Positions 1 to 8,624 of a stretch of 64,000 bases of DNA are shown here, in pieces; positions within the stretch are counted from its first letter, which is position 1; each line of letters starts with the position of its first letter. The notes under the pieces are model-generated. The model had not been told where the DNA came from. It did no database searches and saw only the letters and a list, made by a program, of their open reading frames with translations. Location: positions 558,001 to 622,000 of the forward strand of contig CAWCCQ010000004.1 of assembly GCA_963794215.1 (NCBI GenBank). Direction: 5' to 3'. The position numbers were made by a program, and so were the translations under genes. Source of the stretch: DATKRB01 sp963794215 (GTDB lineage Bacteria > Actinomycetota > Acidimicrobiia > Acidimicrobiales > RAAP-2).

Positions 1-420
1 GGTCTGAGACGTCGTTTGTGCCAAAGCCCATTCCCGTCGGGGACGACGCGACCGCCTTCTACTGGGAGGCGGCAAGGGCTGGACGTCTGACGATGCAACG
101 GTGTGCCAACTGTCGACACTGGCAGTTTCCTCCGAGCATTTCTTGCCCCGCGATGCCAGAGTGAGGATCTGGTTGCCACCGACGTGAGCGGACGGGGCAT
201 CGTGTACTCGTTCACGAGCGCCAGGCAGGCCTTCGACCCGGCGTTTGGCGAGGGCATCCCCTACGTGGTTGCGCTCGTCGAACTCGACGAGGACCCCGGA
301 CTGCGCGTTTTGTCGAATGTGGTCGGCATAGCTCCAGAAGAAGTCTCGGTGGGCCTGCCGGTCGCCGTCGCCTTCGAGCAACGCGACGATGCAGCGCTCC
401 CGGTGTTCACGCCATGCTGA
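1..420 (+). pseudogene. DUF35-type zinc-ribbon/OB-fold acyl-CoA-associated protein, frameshifted, 5' end uncertain
   Basis: The first part reads in frame 3 (…PKPIPVGDDATAFYWEAARAG, then the first zinc-knuckle pair CANC). The rest reads in frame 1 (PRCQSEDL, then VSGRGIVYSF and VVALVELDEDPG). The join falls in a run of four C near 146-149, where one extra base breaks a CxxC...CxxC rubredoxin-like ribbon followed by an OB fold. This is the DUF35 family, usually encoded next to a thiolase with which it forms an acyl-CoA complex. Here its stop overlaps the thiolase ATG (ATGCTGA at 414). A GTG at 18 is a possible start, but the gene may begin before the window. The single indel may be a sequencing error. 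Confidence 0.72.
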
Positions 421-1569
421 CCCGCGACGTGGCCGTCGTCGGCGTGGGGTACTCGCCCCCGGTTCGCCACGGTGCGCCGAGCATCGATGCTATGACGAGG
501 ACGGCATCGCTCGCTGCGCTGTCCGATGCCGGGCTCGTGCCGGCCGATGTCGATGCGGTAGTCGAATACTCGTTTTTGGGACGGATTCCCCGATGGCGAC
601 GCGTACGCAACGACTGCTCGGTATCCCAGACCTGGCCATGTTCAACGACATCATGGGATCTGGGCCGTCAGGGCTGGCCAGCGCCATGGACGCCACGATG
701 GCGATCGCCTCGGGCTGTGCCGAGACCCCCCCTCGTGTACAGGACCATTACCCGAGACGCTAGCCACACCGGGGCGTAGCGCGAAGGTCCGCCCGAGGCC
801 CATGGACCGTTGGCGTTCATGTCCCCTTACGGTTATGGCGGCGGGATCATGATGGCCATCGCCATGAAGATGCGTCGACGAATGGCCGAGTTGAACACCA
901 CGCAGGACGACTTCGGGCGGATCGCCCTGAACGCTCGCCGCTGGGCCGCCGACAACGACCGGGCCGTCCTGCGCGCCGAGATCACAATGGACGACTACGT
1001 CGTCTCGGCCGATCACGGAGCCACTCCTGCTTTTGGATTGCGACTATCCGGTCATCGGAGCGGCGGCTGCGGTGCTGACGACCCGCGAGCGCGCCGCCGA
1101 TCTGCCCACGCAACCTGTTTTCGTCGACTCGATGGCCTACGGGACCGGGGTGGACCCAGATTGGGTCTTCGCCCAGGGTTTCATGTTCGGCGGTACCTTG
1201 CCGGCCGCTCGCCGCATGTGGTCGCGGACGTCCCTGACACCCGACGACGTCGATGTGCTCGAGCTCTACGACGGCTTCACCCACATCACGATGTCGTGGA
1301 TCGAAGCCCTCGGGTTCTGCGGAATCGGTGAATTCGGAGACTGGGTCGACGGCGGGAAGACGATCGGCCCCGGTGGCCGGTTCCCGCTGAACACCCACGG
1401 TGGTCAGCTCACCGAGGGCCGGCTCCACGGTTTGGCCTTCCTCACCGAAGCGGTCCTGCAGCTCCGGGGTGAATGCGGACCCCGCCAGGTGCCCGATGCC
1501 CAGGTGGCGGTGGTTGCCAACGCGCACGGGCCGCAGGCCGGGTGCCTGTTGTTACGTACTGAGGGCTGA
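414..1569 (+). pseudogene. Thiolase-like (SCP2/lipid-transfer type) acyl-CoA acetyltransferase, several frameshifts
   Basis: Four frame segments join into one thiolase-like protein of about 385 residues: frame 3 (VAVVGVGYSPP…VDAVVEYSF), frame 2 from about 572 (QRLLGIPDLAMFNDIMG), frame 3 from about 725 (LVYRTITRDASHTG, then PYGYGGGIMMAIAMKMRRR), and frame 1 from about 1000 to the end. Shifts fall in a T5 run, a C6 run and near 1000, and there is an in-frame TAG at 777. The C-terminal half is well conserved, with an NTHGGQL motif carrying the thiolase histidine. Thiolases of this type work with DUF35 proteins in side-chain or acyl-CoA degradation. Either a decaying gene or indel errors. Confidence 0.75.
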
Positions 1570-1675
1570 GCCCCTCGGGCGGGACGGAAACTGACCCACC
1601 GAGCGCACGCTCGGCGGGCACTGCGAGTCGATGGCTCCGAGGACCCGGTCCCCGGGCTGCCCCGAGTCCTCGGTC

Positions 1676-2803
1676 CTAGGCCCTCGGGAAGTTGAAGAGC
1701 TTCCGGGCGTTGGTCTCGGCGATCTTGCGGGCCTGGTCGTCGGGCACGTGGGCCAAGGACTCGGCCAGCATTTTGCGGGTGTGGGGCCAGTTGGAGTCCG
1801 AGTGGGGGTAGTCGCACTCGAAGGTGATGTTGTCCACCCCGATCAGGTCGATGTTCTTGAGCCCGGCGTCGTCCGCGATGAAGCAGCCGTAGATGTGCTC
1901 TTTGAAGATCTCCGAGGGGCGCCGGGCGTCTTCCATCCCGGTGTACCAGCGGTGGCGCTCCCAGGTGTAGTCACAGCGCTCGAGGATGTAGGGGATCCAG
2001 CCGATCCCGCCTTCGGAGAGGGCCACCTTGAGCCCCGGGAAGCGCTCGAAGACCCGGGAGTTGACCAGCTCGACGGTGCACTGCTGGGAGTTGAGGCCAA
2101 AGAGGGCGATGGCCGCGGTGAACGGGCCGTCGGGGGCGACGTTCGGGGTGCCGCCGCTGCCGAAGTGCATGCACAAGGGCAGCTGTGCGGCCTGGGCGGC
2201 GGCGAACACCGGGTCCCAGTGGGTGGTGTGGAACGAGGGCAGCCCGATGTTGTGGGGCGCCTCGGGGAAGGTGATGGCCTTGGCCCCCTTGGCCGCCACC
2301 CGCTCGATCTCGACCACCGAGCGCTCGACGTCCCAGAAGGGGACGAGCACCATCGGGATCTGGCGGCCCGGGGCCGCCCCACACCACTCGTCGATCAGCC
2401 AGTCGTTGTAGGCCGAGACACAGGCTGCGGCGAGGTCCTTGTCGGCTGCCGCGTAGAAGGTGTTGCCGGCGAAGCCCGGAAAGGTCGGGAAGCACAGCTC
2501 GGCGTGGATGCCGTCGGTGTCCATGTCGGCCAGCCGGGCCGTGATGTCAAAGCAGCCCGGCAGCATGTCGCTGTAGCTCACTGGGTCCAGGCCGTAGTCC
2601 TTGCGGTCCTTGCCGGCGACCGCCCCGAGCCCGCCGTTATAGCGGGGGGTGCCTTCGAACATCCACAGGTCGCGACCCTGATCGTCGCGCTCGTTGCGCG
2701 GGCCCAGCTCTTTGAACTTGGCCGGGAGCCGGTCCTGCCACACGTTGGGCGGCTCGACTACGTGATCGTCGACCGAGATGATCTGTACGTCGTCAGGAAG
2801 CAT
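1676..2803 (-). CDS. Amidohydrolase family 2 (TIM-barrel metal-dependent hydrolase)
   Basis: An intact 375-residue protein of the amidohydrolase-2/ACMSD-like family. It opens with ISVDDHVVEP, where the usual HxH metal motif is DxH. It carries ALSEGGIGWIPYILER in the middle and ends with the family signature ECDYPHSDSNWP, whose Asp is the expected metal-site acid. The fold is a cytosolic TIM barrel that hydrolyses or decarboxylates ring-derived carboxylates; the substrate cannot be told. It is one of three paralogues in the first 7 kb, beside thiolase and CoA-transferase genes, which suggests a shared catabolic pathway. No strong ribosome binding site is visible before the ATG at 2803. Confidence 0.88.
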   Translation of the reverse strand: MLPDDVQIISVDDHVVEPPNVWQDRLPAKFKELGPRNERDDQGRDLWMFEGTPRYNGGLGAVAGKDRKDYGLDPVSYSDMLPGCFDITARLADMDTDGIHAELCFPTFPGFAGNTFYAAADKDLAAACVSAYNDWLIDEWCGAAPGRQIPMVLVPFWDVERSVVEIERVAAKGAKAITFPEAPHNIGLPSFHTTHWDPVFAAAQAAQLPLCMHFGSGGTPNVAPDGPFTAAIALFGLNSQQCTVELVNSRVFERFPGLKVALSEGGIGWIPYILERCDYTWERHRWYTGMEDARRPSEIFKEHIYGCFIADDAGLKNIDLIGVDNITFECDYPHSDSNWPHTRKMLAESLAHVPDDQARKIAETNARKLFNFPRA

Positions 2804-2847
2804 GGAGGAACTGTACCGCTCCGCGGTGCAGTCGACGCCTCAGTGCG

Positions 2848-2880
2848 GCACTGGACACCCTGAGTGTGGGTGTCCAGTGC
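2848..2880 (-). terminator. Perfect 13-bp hairpin between two amidohydrolase genes
   Basis: Arms 2848-2860 and 2868-2880 are exact reverse complements (left arm GCACTGGACACCC) with a 7-nt loop. It lies just after the stop of the 2916-4037 gene in its direction of transcription and before the start of the next gene. No T-run follows, so it may be a terminator without a U-tract or an attenuator. Confidence 0.6.
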
Positions 2881-2915
2881 CGACCGGGACCAACCCTCGC
2901 CGTCGTGCGGGGCGG

Positions 2916-4037
2916 CTAGAGCTTGTAGATGCGGCTGACGTTCCCCGAGGCGATGAGCTCGACGTCGTCGGTTGACATGCCCCCGAAGTGGTCTTCAAGG
3001 ACCTTGCGGCTCCGGGGCCAGGTGCTGTCGGGGTGCGGGTAGTCAGTCGCCCACATCAGGTTCTCGATACCGATCAGATCGAGGAGTCGCATGCCCGTCG
3101 TGTCCTGCTCGAACGTGGCGGCCATGTTGCGGCGCCAGTAGAAGCTGGGCTTCTCGGTGATGGCGTGCTCGGCGAACGTCTGCCAGCCGTGGTTCCCCAC
3201 CATGGTGTCGAGCCGCTCGAGGAAGTAGGGGATCCAGCCGATCCCGGCTTCGACCAGCACGACGCGCAGGTCGGGCCAACGCTCGAGGACCCCGCTTACG
3301 GTCCAGTCGGCCACGCATTCTGCCATGAAGATCGGCGGCAGGGACTGGAAGATCCCCTTGTAGGGGGTCGGGTCCTCGGGCATCACGTCTCCCATGAGGT
3401 AGCGCGTCCCACCGACGTGCTGGCTGATGGGCATGCCGGTCTCGGTCAGCACCTCCCACAAGGGGTCGTAGGCCTTGTCCCAGTACGGAGGGGCGCCCGA
3501 CTCGCGGGGTACCAGGGGGAGCTGGACGGCCTTGCCGTGCTCGGCGACGACCCGCTCCACCTCCTTGACGCAGACGGCAATGTCCTCCACCGGCAGGATG
3601 TACACCGGCATGAGGCGCTTGGGGTCGACCGACGCCCATTCGATGGCCGCCGAGTTGAGCGCCCGGATCGCTTGGACCCGCTCTTTGGGGCTCAAGCTGC
3701 CGAAGGACGCGCCGCCCGAGCCCACGTAGAGGATCTCGGCCTCGACCCCGTCGATATCCATGTCCTTGAGTCGCTCAGCGGCGTCGTACTCGCCCGCCCT
3801 TCCTGCTGCAGGCCACGGGGCCCCTTCTCGCATGTTGGGCATACCGGTCGGGGTGTTCTGCTCTTTGAGCTCGGCCTGCTTGGCCTTCTGGGGCTTGGCC
3901 TGGAGGTTCTGTGCCGCGTAGGCCGCTTCGGCTGCTTCTACCTTCTCGCGCAGCTTGGCCGGGAGCTCGGCGTACACCCGCTCCTTGGGAACCGTGACGT
4001 GTGAGTCGGCAGAAATGATTCGAACGGGATCGCTCAT
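2916..4037 (-). CDS. Amidohydrolase family 2
   Basis: A 373-residue paralogue of the neighbouring enzyme. It opens with RIISADSHVTVP (DxH in place of HxH) and ends with ATDYPHPDSTWPRS. The middle has VEAGIGWIPYFLERLD. I chose the ATG at 4037, not the far upstream start, because a strong purine-rich site (AAAGGGGGGC) lies just before it and the family N-terminus begins there. Residues 30-60 form a Lys/Ala/Glu-rich helical insert not seen in the other two copies. It faces away from the solute-binding protein gene at 4388, so the two probably share a divergent promoter region of about 350 bp. Substrate unknown. Confidence 0.88.
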   Translation of the reverse strand: MSDPVRIISADSHVTVPKERVYAELPAKLREKVEAAEAAYAAQNLQAKPQKAKQAELKEQNTPTGMPNMREGAPWPAAGRAGEYDAAERLKDMDIDGVEAEILYVGSGGASFGSLSPKERVQAIRALNSAAIEWASVDPKRLMPVYILPVEDIAVCVKEVERVVAEHGKAVQLPLVPRESGAPPYWDKAYDPLWEVLTETGMPISQHVGGTRYLMGDVMPEDPTPYKGIFQSLPPIFMAECVADWTVSGVLERWPDLRVVLVEAGIGWIPYFLERLDTMVGNHGWQTFAEHAITEKPSFYWRRNMAATFEQDTTGMRLLDLIGIENLMWATDYPHPDSTWPRSRKVLEDHFGGMSTDDVELIASGNVSRIYKL

Positions 4038-4387
4038 GTGTGCCCCCCTTTGGGCCATCTTCGGCGCCACCGCGCCGGTGGGCCATCTGCACCTAGATAA
4101 GGACCTTAACGGCCAGAGCGGCCTCGCACAACGGATGCGTGTCCACTGAGGGGGCACCATACGGACGTCACGGATCGACGAGTGCCGCCCGGCGCTGCAC
4201 GACCCTTGACGGGGTGTGTCCGATCAAAGTGGGCCACCGCGCGGACTCTCGGACCTGAGCGGCGTCTGTTGATCGTCGCGCGAACTTGCCAAAGTGATGG
4301 ACAACCGGTTACGAAAAGTTTAGTGTGGTGACGTTCCGCGTCCCGAATGGGAGCGGATATCGGGGGACCGATACAGGGGGGGGAAGC

Positions 4388-5653
4388 GTGCGCCATCAGT
4401 TCGTACGGTCATGGGCTCGTATCGGAGCCTGCTCATTCATCGCGTCGGCGCTGCTCGCATTCGCGCTTTTGAGTGCCAGTGCCACAGGTGCTGGCGCGCA
4501 GAGCGCGAGCGCCCCAGGGGTGACGTCGTCGGCAATCAAGATCGGGATCATCAGCGACCTCACGGGTCCGGCAGCGTCGACCTTCCAGGACTCTCCGGCG
4601 GCCATGGAGGCCCGCTTCAAGGAGCAGAACGCCGCTGGCGGAGTCGATGGTCGCAAGATCACCTGGGCGGTCGGGGACACGACGTCCTCGCCCTCGGGCG
4701 CCGAGACGGCTGCCAAAGAGCTGGTGCAGAGCCAGGGTGTCTTCGAGATTTCCGAGGTGAGCGCCCTGCTGTTCGGGGCCGCGCCCTACCTGAACTCCGC
4801 GGGCATCCCGGTCATGGGATCCTCCCTCGACGGGCCCGAATGGTATGAACAGCCCAATACCAACATGTTCAACATCTCGGGGAACGACGACCCGACGGAG
4901 CCGGGCTACACCGACGGTGGTTTCTGGAAAGCCGTCGGCGCGAAGAAGATCAGCTTCATCGCCTCGAACACTCCGTCGTCGACCCGGGGGATCAACCCAT
5001 TCATCGACGTCATGAAGGCCGACGGACTTTCGGTGTGCGATGACTATGTGACGCCCCTGGGCGGTGTGAGCTTCACGACCTACGCGCTGAGCTTCAAGAG
5101 CGCGGGCTGCGACGCCTCCGAATGCTCGTGCGTGCTCTCCTCGAGCCTGGCCGTGTCCACAGCACTCCAGCAAGAAGGTCTGAGTGACGTGAAGGTGGTC
5201 TACGCCGCTGGGCCGTCCCAACAGGTCTTCGCCAGCGCCGCCGACGAGAAGGCGGCCAACGGGGCGTACTTCCCCGGGACCACCTACTCCAACGCGGCAG
5301 GAAAGTCCTTCTTGACCGAGCTCAAGAAGTACGACCCCTCGTACACGGGTGGAATCCCCGACCTGGGGGCCGAGCTGGGATGGGAAATCGGAAACCTGAC
5401 CATCGAAGGGCTCCAGGTGGCCGGCAAGAACCCAACTCGAGCGTCCGTCATCGCCGACTTGCGCAAGGTGACCAGCTGGACCGACGAGGGCCTGTCTCCG
5501 GCCCCGATCGACTTCAAGAACTTCGGGAAGGCCCCGGCGACCGAGTGCGGCACCTACGTACAGTTCGTGAACAAGAAGTTCGTTCCGTTCCCCAAGGATG
5601 GCAAGCCCTTCTGCGGAAAGCTCATCCCGGGCAGCGGCACGCCGGTGTCGTGA
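4388..5653 (+). CDS. ABC transporter substrate-binding protein, type-1 periplasmic fold (branched-chain amino-acid/urea-like)
   Basis: A 421-residue secreted protein. The GTG at 4388 is preferred because a G-rich Shine-Dalgarno site lies 4 nt upstream and the reading then opens with a signal peptide (basic VRHQFVRSWAR, hydrophobic core, ATGAGAQ cleavage region). There is no lipobox cysteine. The mature part starts IKIGIISDLTGPAAS, typical of Peripla_BP_6 proteins. No LivHMGF-type permease or ATPase genes are next to it, so its transporter is elsewhere or it acts as a sensor. Its place between amidohydrolases suggests uptake of the substrate of this catabolic block. Confidence 0.85.
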   Translation: MRHQFVRSWARIGACSFIASALLAFALLSASATGAGAQSASAPGVTSSAIKIGIISDLTGPAASTFQDSPAAMEARFKEQNAAGGVDGRKITWAVGDTTSSPSGAETAAKELVQSQGVFEISEVSALLFGAAPYLNSAGIPVMGSSLDGPEWYEQPNTNMFNISGNDDPTEPGYTDGGFWKAVGAKKISFIASNTPSSTRGINPFIDVMKADGLSVCDDYVTPLGGVSFTTYALSFKSAGCDASECSCVLSSSLAVSTALQQEGLSDVKVVYAAGPSQQVFASAADEKAANGAYFPGTTYSNAAGKSFLTELKKYDPSYTGGIPDLGAELGWEIGNLTIEGLQVAGKNPTRASVIADLRKVTSWTDEGLSPAPIDFKNFGKAPATECGTYVQFVNKKFVPFPKDGKPFCGKLIPGSGTPVS

Positions 5654-5691
5654 TGGCTCTCGCTGAGTAGCCATATTTCAAACGTCATCGT

Positions 5692-5738
5692 GAAAGCCCC
5701 GAGGGGATGCGGCAGTAGCCCTTTCCCTCGGGGCTTTC
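5692..5738 (+). terminator. Rho-independent-like terminator after the solute-binding protein
   Basis: Exact 14-bp arms (5692-5705, GAAAGCCCCGAGGG, and 5725-5738) enclose a 19-nt loop, 38 nt after the stop codon. The stem is GC-rich; the TTTC end is only weakly T-rich. Confidence 0.75.
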
Positions 5739-5890
5739 GACGCAAGGCGAGCCGACGGTCGACAGTGCCCGAACGAGGACGACCCAACGGACACCGAGCC
5801 GCGACCGCGGCGAAGCTGGACGACGGCCATCGGGTGTAAATTTCGCCAAGGAGCCATGCACGAGTCCAGGCGATCGAAGGGAAGACCACC

Positions 5891-7162
5891 ATGCAGATGA
5901 ACGACATGATCCTCATCAGCATCGACGACCACATCATCGAGCCCGCCGACATGTTCGACCGCCACATGCCCGCGAAGTATCGCGATCAGGCACCGCGTTA
6001 TCTTCACGATCAGACGACCGGCAAGGGATACTGGGAGTTCCAGGGCCAGCAGACGGGGATGTCAGGTCTCGGCGCGGTGGCCTCGTGGCCGCACGAGGAA
6101 TGGGGGATGGACCCCATCGGCTTCCCCGAGATGCGGCCCGCCACTTACGACATCGACCTACGAGTCCGGGACATGGACGCGAACGGACAGCTGGCTGGGA
6201 TGTGCTTCCCCACCTTCGCCGGGTTCAACGGGATGTCGTTGGCACGTTCCACCGTGGATCGTGATCTGACCAATGTGGTCGTCGCCGCCTACAACGACTG
6301 GCACATCGACGAGCTCGCCGGTGAGCACCCGGGCCGTTTCATCCCGCTTGGCATCGTGCCCACCTATGACCCGCAAGCCATGGCGACGGAGATCGCGCGC
6401 ATCGCTGCCAAGGGCTGTACTGCAGTGTCGCTACCCGAAACACCCTACGGTGTGGGCCTGCCCGCCTTCGACGAGGACGGCTACTGGGATCCGGTCTTCA
6501 CGGCCCTCTGCGACAACGACGTCGCGATGTGCCTCCACATCGGCGGTGCGTTCGGGCTCCTCAACCGGCCCAAGACGGCCAATGCCGACCATCTGATCGT
6601 GCTTGCTCCACAACTCTCGGCGGTCACCGCTGCCGACCTCATGGTGGGTGGGGTGTTCACCCGGTTCCCGACCCTCAAGGTGGCGCTCTCGGAGGGTGGC
6701 ATCGGGTGGATCTCGTTCTTCTTGGACCGGATGGACCGTCACATGTGGAACCACCGGTGGACGGGCTTGAAAGTCGCCGACGGCAAGACACCCACCGAAC
6801 TCTTTAGAAGCAACTTTCTCGGTTGTTTCATCACCGACCCTTCCGCCCTCAAGGTGCGGGACCGTATTGGGGTGGAAGCGATCGCGTGGGAATGCGACTA
6901 CCCCCACTCGGACTCGACGTGGCCGCGTTCACCTGAGCTTCTCTGGGGCGAGCTCGAGGGTGCCAACTGCAGTGCCGAAGAGATCGAAGCCATGACGTGG
7001 CAGAACGCCTGCAGATTCTTCCGCTATGACCCGTTCGCGGCGATCCCTCGGGAACAGGCCAACGTCGGTGCCCTTCGCTCTCGAGCAACTGATGTGGACG
7101 TCAGCGAGACCTCCAAGGTCGAGTACCGGCGGCGCTGGGATGCGGCGCATCAGGCGGCGTGA
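5891..7162 (+). CDS. Amidohydrolase family 2
   Basis: A 423-residue enzyme, third member of the set. It opens with ILISIDDHIIEPADMF, has ALSEGGIGWISFFLDRMD at about two thirds, and carries WECDYPHSDSTWPRS near the end. A C-terminal tail of about 40 residues is extra. It is closest to the 1676-2803 protein: both have the insertion GLGAVA and the phrase MCFPTF or LCFPTF. A GAAGGGAAG site precedes the ATG. Cytosolic metal-dependent hydrolase or decarboxylase, substrate unknown, probably in the same pathway as the neighbouring thiolase and CoA-transferase. Confidence 0.88.
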   Translation: MQMNDMILISIDDHIIEPADMFDRHMPAKYRDQAPRYLHDQTTGKGYWEFQGQQTGMSGLGAVASWPHEEWGMDPIGFPEMRPATYDIDLRVRDMDANGQLAGMCFPTFAGFNGMSLARSTVDRDLTNVVVAAYNDWHIDELAGEHPGRFIPLGIVPTYDPQAMATEIARIAAKGCTAVSLPETPYGVGLPAFDEDGYWDPVFTALCDNDVAMCLHIGGAFGLLNRPKTANADHLIVLAPQLSAVTAADLMVGGVFTRFPTLKVALSEGGIGWISFFLDRMDRHMWNHRWTGLKVADGKTPTELFRSNFLGCFITDPSALKVRDRIGVEAIAWECDYPHSDSTWPRSPELLWGELEGANCSAEEIEAMTWQNACRFFRYDPFAAIPREQANVGALRSRATDVDVSETSKVEYRRRWDAAHQAA

Positions 7163-7177
7163 TCGCGCAGCAGGCGC

Positions 7178-7558
7178 TCAGCGGCGAGCCAGGCGTCGCC
7201 CGCTCTCGGTGTTGATCGGCGTGTAGTTCAGCTCGAAGTGGTGGTAGAGGGTCGACTCATCTGCCTGAGACAGTTCTTCACCATGCAGTTGGATCTCCGG
7301 CGCAGATCGGACCGCCTCTTTGGTCACGGCGACCTGTAGGTCATCGGGGCCAATGCGAATCCCGCCGACCGGCACGAAGGTCAAGTGCCTCCCGATAAGG
7401 CCTTCCTTGACGGTGGCGAACTGCGGCTGATCAGTCTCCACGTCGACGTAGATATCCTGGAGTTTGCCGATCTTCTCGCCGTTGCGATCGATGATCATCT
7501 TGCCGTGCCATTCCGCCACGTTCCATTCGGCCTTTGCGTTGGCCTGGTCCTCGGTCAT
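7178..7558 (-). CDS. PRC-barrel domain protein
   Basis: A 126-residue protein. The ATG at 7558 is chosen for the AGGGAG site 6 nt upstream. The core (MIIDRNGEKIGKLQDIYVD, then LTFVPVGGIRIG) is a PRC-barrel, a small beta-barrel also found in the photosynthetic reaction centre H subunit and RimM. Stand-alone PRC-barrel proteins are common in actinobacteria next to stress genes; their role is poorly known. The end of the whiB reading frame overlaps its first ~130 bases on the same strand, so the two may be co-transcribed. Confidence 0.8.
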   Translation of the reverse strand: MTEDQANAKAEWNVAEWHGKMIIDRNGEKIGKLQDIYVDVETDQPQFATVKEGLIGRHLTFVPVGGIRIGPDDLQVAVTKEAVRSAPEIQLHGEELSQADESTLYHHFELNYTPINTESGRRLARR

Positions 7559-7884
7559 TTCGATCTCCCTGTCTCTGATAGCCCCCACTGCTGGGCTCAT
7601 TCACTTGTGCCGCTAACCGTCGCATCCTGCGACGTTCGTTCTCGGTTGTGCCCCCCCAGTAGCCCAAGGGCTCAGGGTGGCTCAACGCGTACTCAAGGCA
7701 TGCCTGGCACACCGGGCAGGCCGCACAGAGAGCAGCGGCTTGGAGGTAGCTGCCATGGGTTGGCGGGAAGAACACCTCCGGAGGCTGACCGCGACATGCC
7801 GCCCGAGCCTGCCAAGGGGGGCGTTCGAACCCCTCGACCTCAGGCGGCGCTGGGTTCCATCAACCATTCGACGAGGGCAGTCAC
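7431..7884 (-). pseudogene. WhiB-family Fe-S transcription factor, probable 5' frameshift
   Basis: The protein contains AACRG, then VFFP, then C-x2-C-x5-C (LCAACPVCQACLEYAL) and GYWGGT. These are the four Fe-S cysteines and the beta-turn motif of WhiB regulators. The downstream frame has no usable start. A plausible start is GTG at 7884 (VTALVEWLMEPSAA), which reaches a TGA near 7845, where a one-base shift restores the frame into PEVEGFERPPWQARAACRG. Past NEPSSGG the frame runs on without similarity to 7431, so the true stop is uncertain. WhiB proteins sense redox or NO through a 4Fe-4S cluster and act with sigma factors. Confidence 0.68.
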
Positions 7885-8015
7885 GTCACATCTGCTCCGG
7901 TCAGTGGCGAGCAGCGACGCACACGCGAAGGACCGCTGGCGTGATCATCCGCGGTCTCGGTGCGACCACCGCCGGCAATCGTGGTGATCAAGAGCGAATT
8001 GTTTTCTAGCCCCAT
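7881..8015 (-). CDS. Small hypothetical ORF coupled to whiB
   Basis: A possible 44-residue protein (MGLENNSLLITTIAGGG…). The ATG at 8015 is preceded by GGAAGGGAG. Its stop shares four bases (GTGA) with the proposed GTG start of whiB, which suggests translational coupling or a leader peptide. I do not recognise a family. It could be chance; the main support is the ribosome binding site and the overlap. Confidence 0.35.
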   Translation of the reverse strand: MGLENNSLLITTIAGGGRTETADDHASGPSRVRRCSPLTGADVT

Positions 8016-8624
8016 GGCGGGGCTCCCTTCCTTGGGAGCAGAAGTCGCCAGGGTCCAGGACAGCTCGTGCGCTGCGCAAAGCGTACCAGCTGGGCTGCGA
8101 TTTCGGAGCGTGGCGCACGAGCGGGCCGGCAGCCTGCACCTGCTGGCGACCGAGGGGCGCAGGCTGCCTGTACCCCTCACCTTGAGCGCCAGGTCCTCCG
8201 CACTCGGAGGGAGATTGGCCGTCCCGATGGGACCCCTCGCAAGGCGAGAGCGTCCCGGGCGTCGCCGTGCCCCTCGACCCCGGGTGGCCCGAAACGGGCA
8301 GCAGGTCTCTGGTCATCGGCGCGGCGCCGACTGGACGTGGTGGCCGTGGTGGGTCAGAGCCGACTCCTCGACGATGAGGACGCTTGTCGTCTCGGTGACG
8401 CGCCGCCCGAGCCGGGCCATCCCCCAGCCATGTTCAAGCACACGGCATCTCCGTCGCACAGACGGGCTCGACCGTCTCGTTGGTCTCGGCCCTGGTCGTG
8501 ATCGTGCTCACGACCAGGCTTCGGGTCTCCGCCACCGTCGCATCGGCCTACCCGTTCGCCATTCACGATGCGATGGCGGCATGACTCGCCACGGCCCGGA
8601 CGGCTCCGCATCTCGGGCGTGACG
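8016..8624. other. Stretch without a confident gene
   Basis: No open frame here looks like a known family. Near 8430-8584 (+ strand, frame 2) a short hydrophobic stretch (STVSLVSALVVIVLTT) ends in a stop with no start in frame; it may be the end of a decayed membrane protein. The part next to 8016 is probably the whiB promoter. Confidence 0.4.

Noticed and set aside
1631..2863. Long plus-strand frame (410 codons) opposite the first amidohydrolase gene
   Set aside because: It is the codon-position shadow of a clearly conserved minus-strand gene and has no family pattern.
7815..7840. tRNA T-arm-like sequence (GGGG-CGTTCGAA-CCCC)
   Set aside because: No acceptor, D or anticodon arms could be placed around it, and the stretch reads through as part of the WhiB protein.
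8430..8584. Hydrophobic plus-strand stretch as a transporter end
   Set aside because: No start in frame and only one helix; too little to name.
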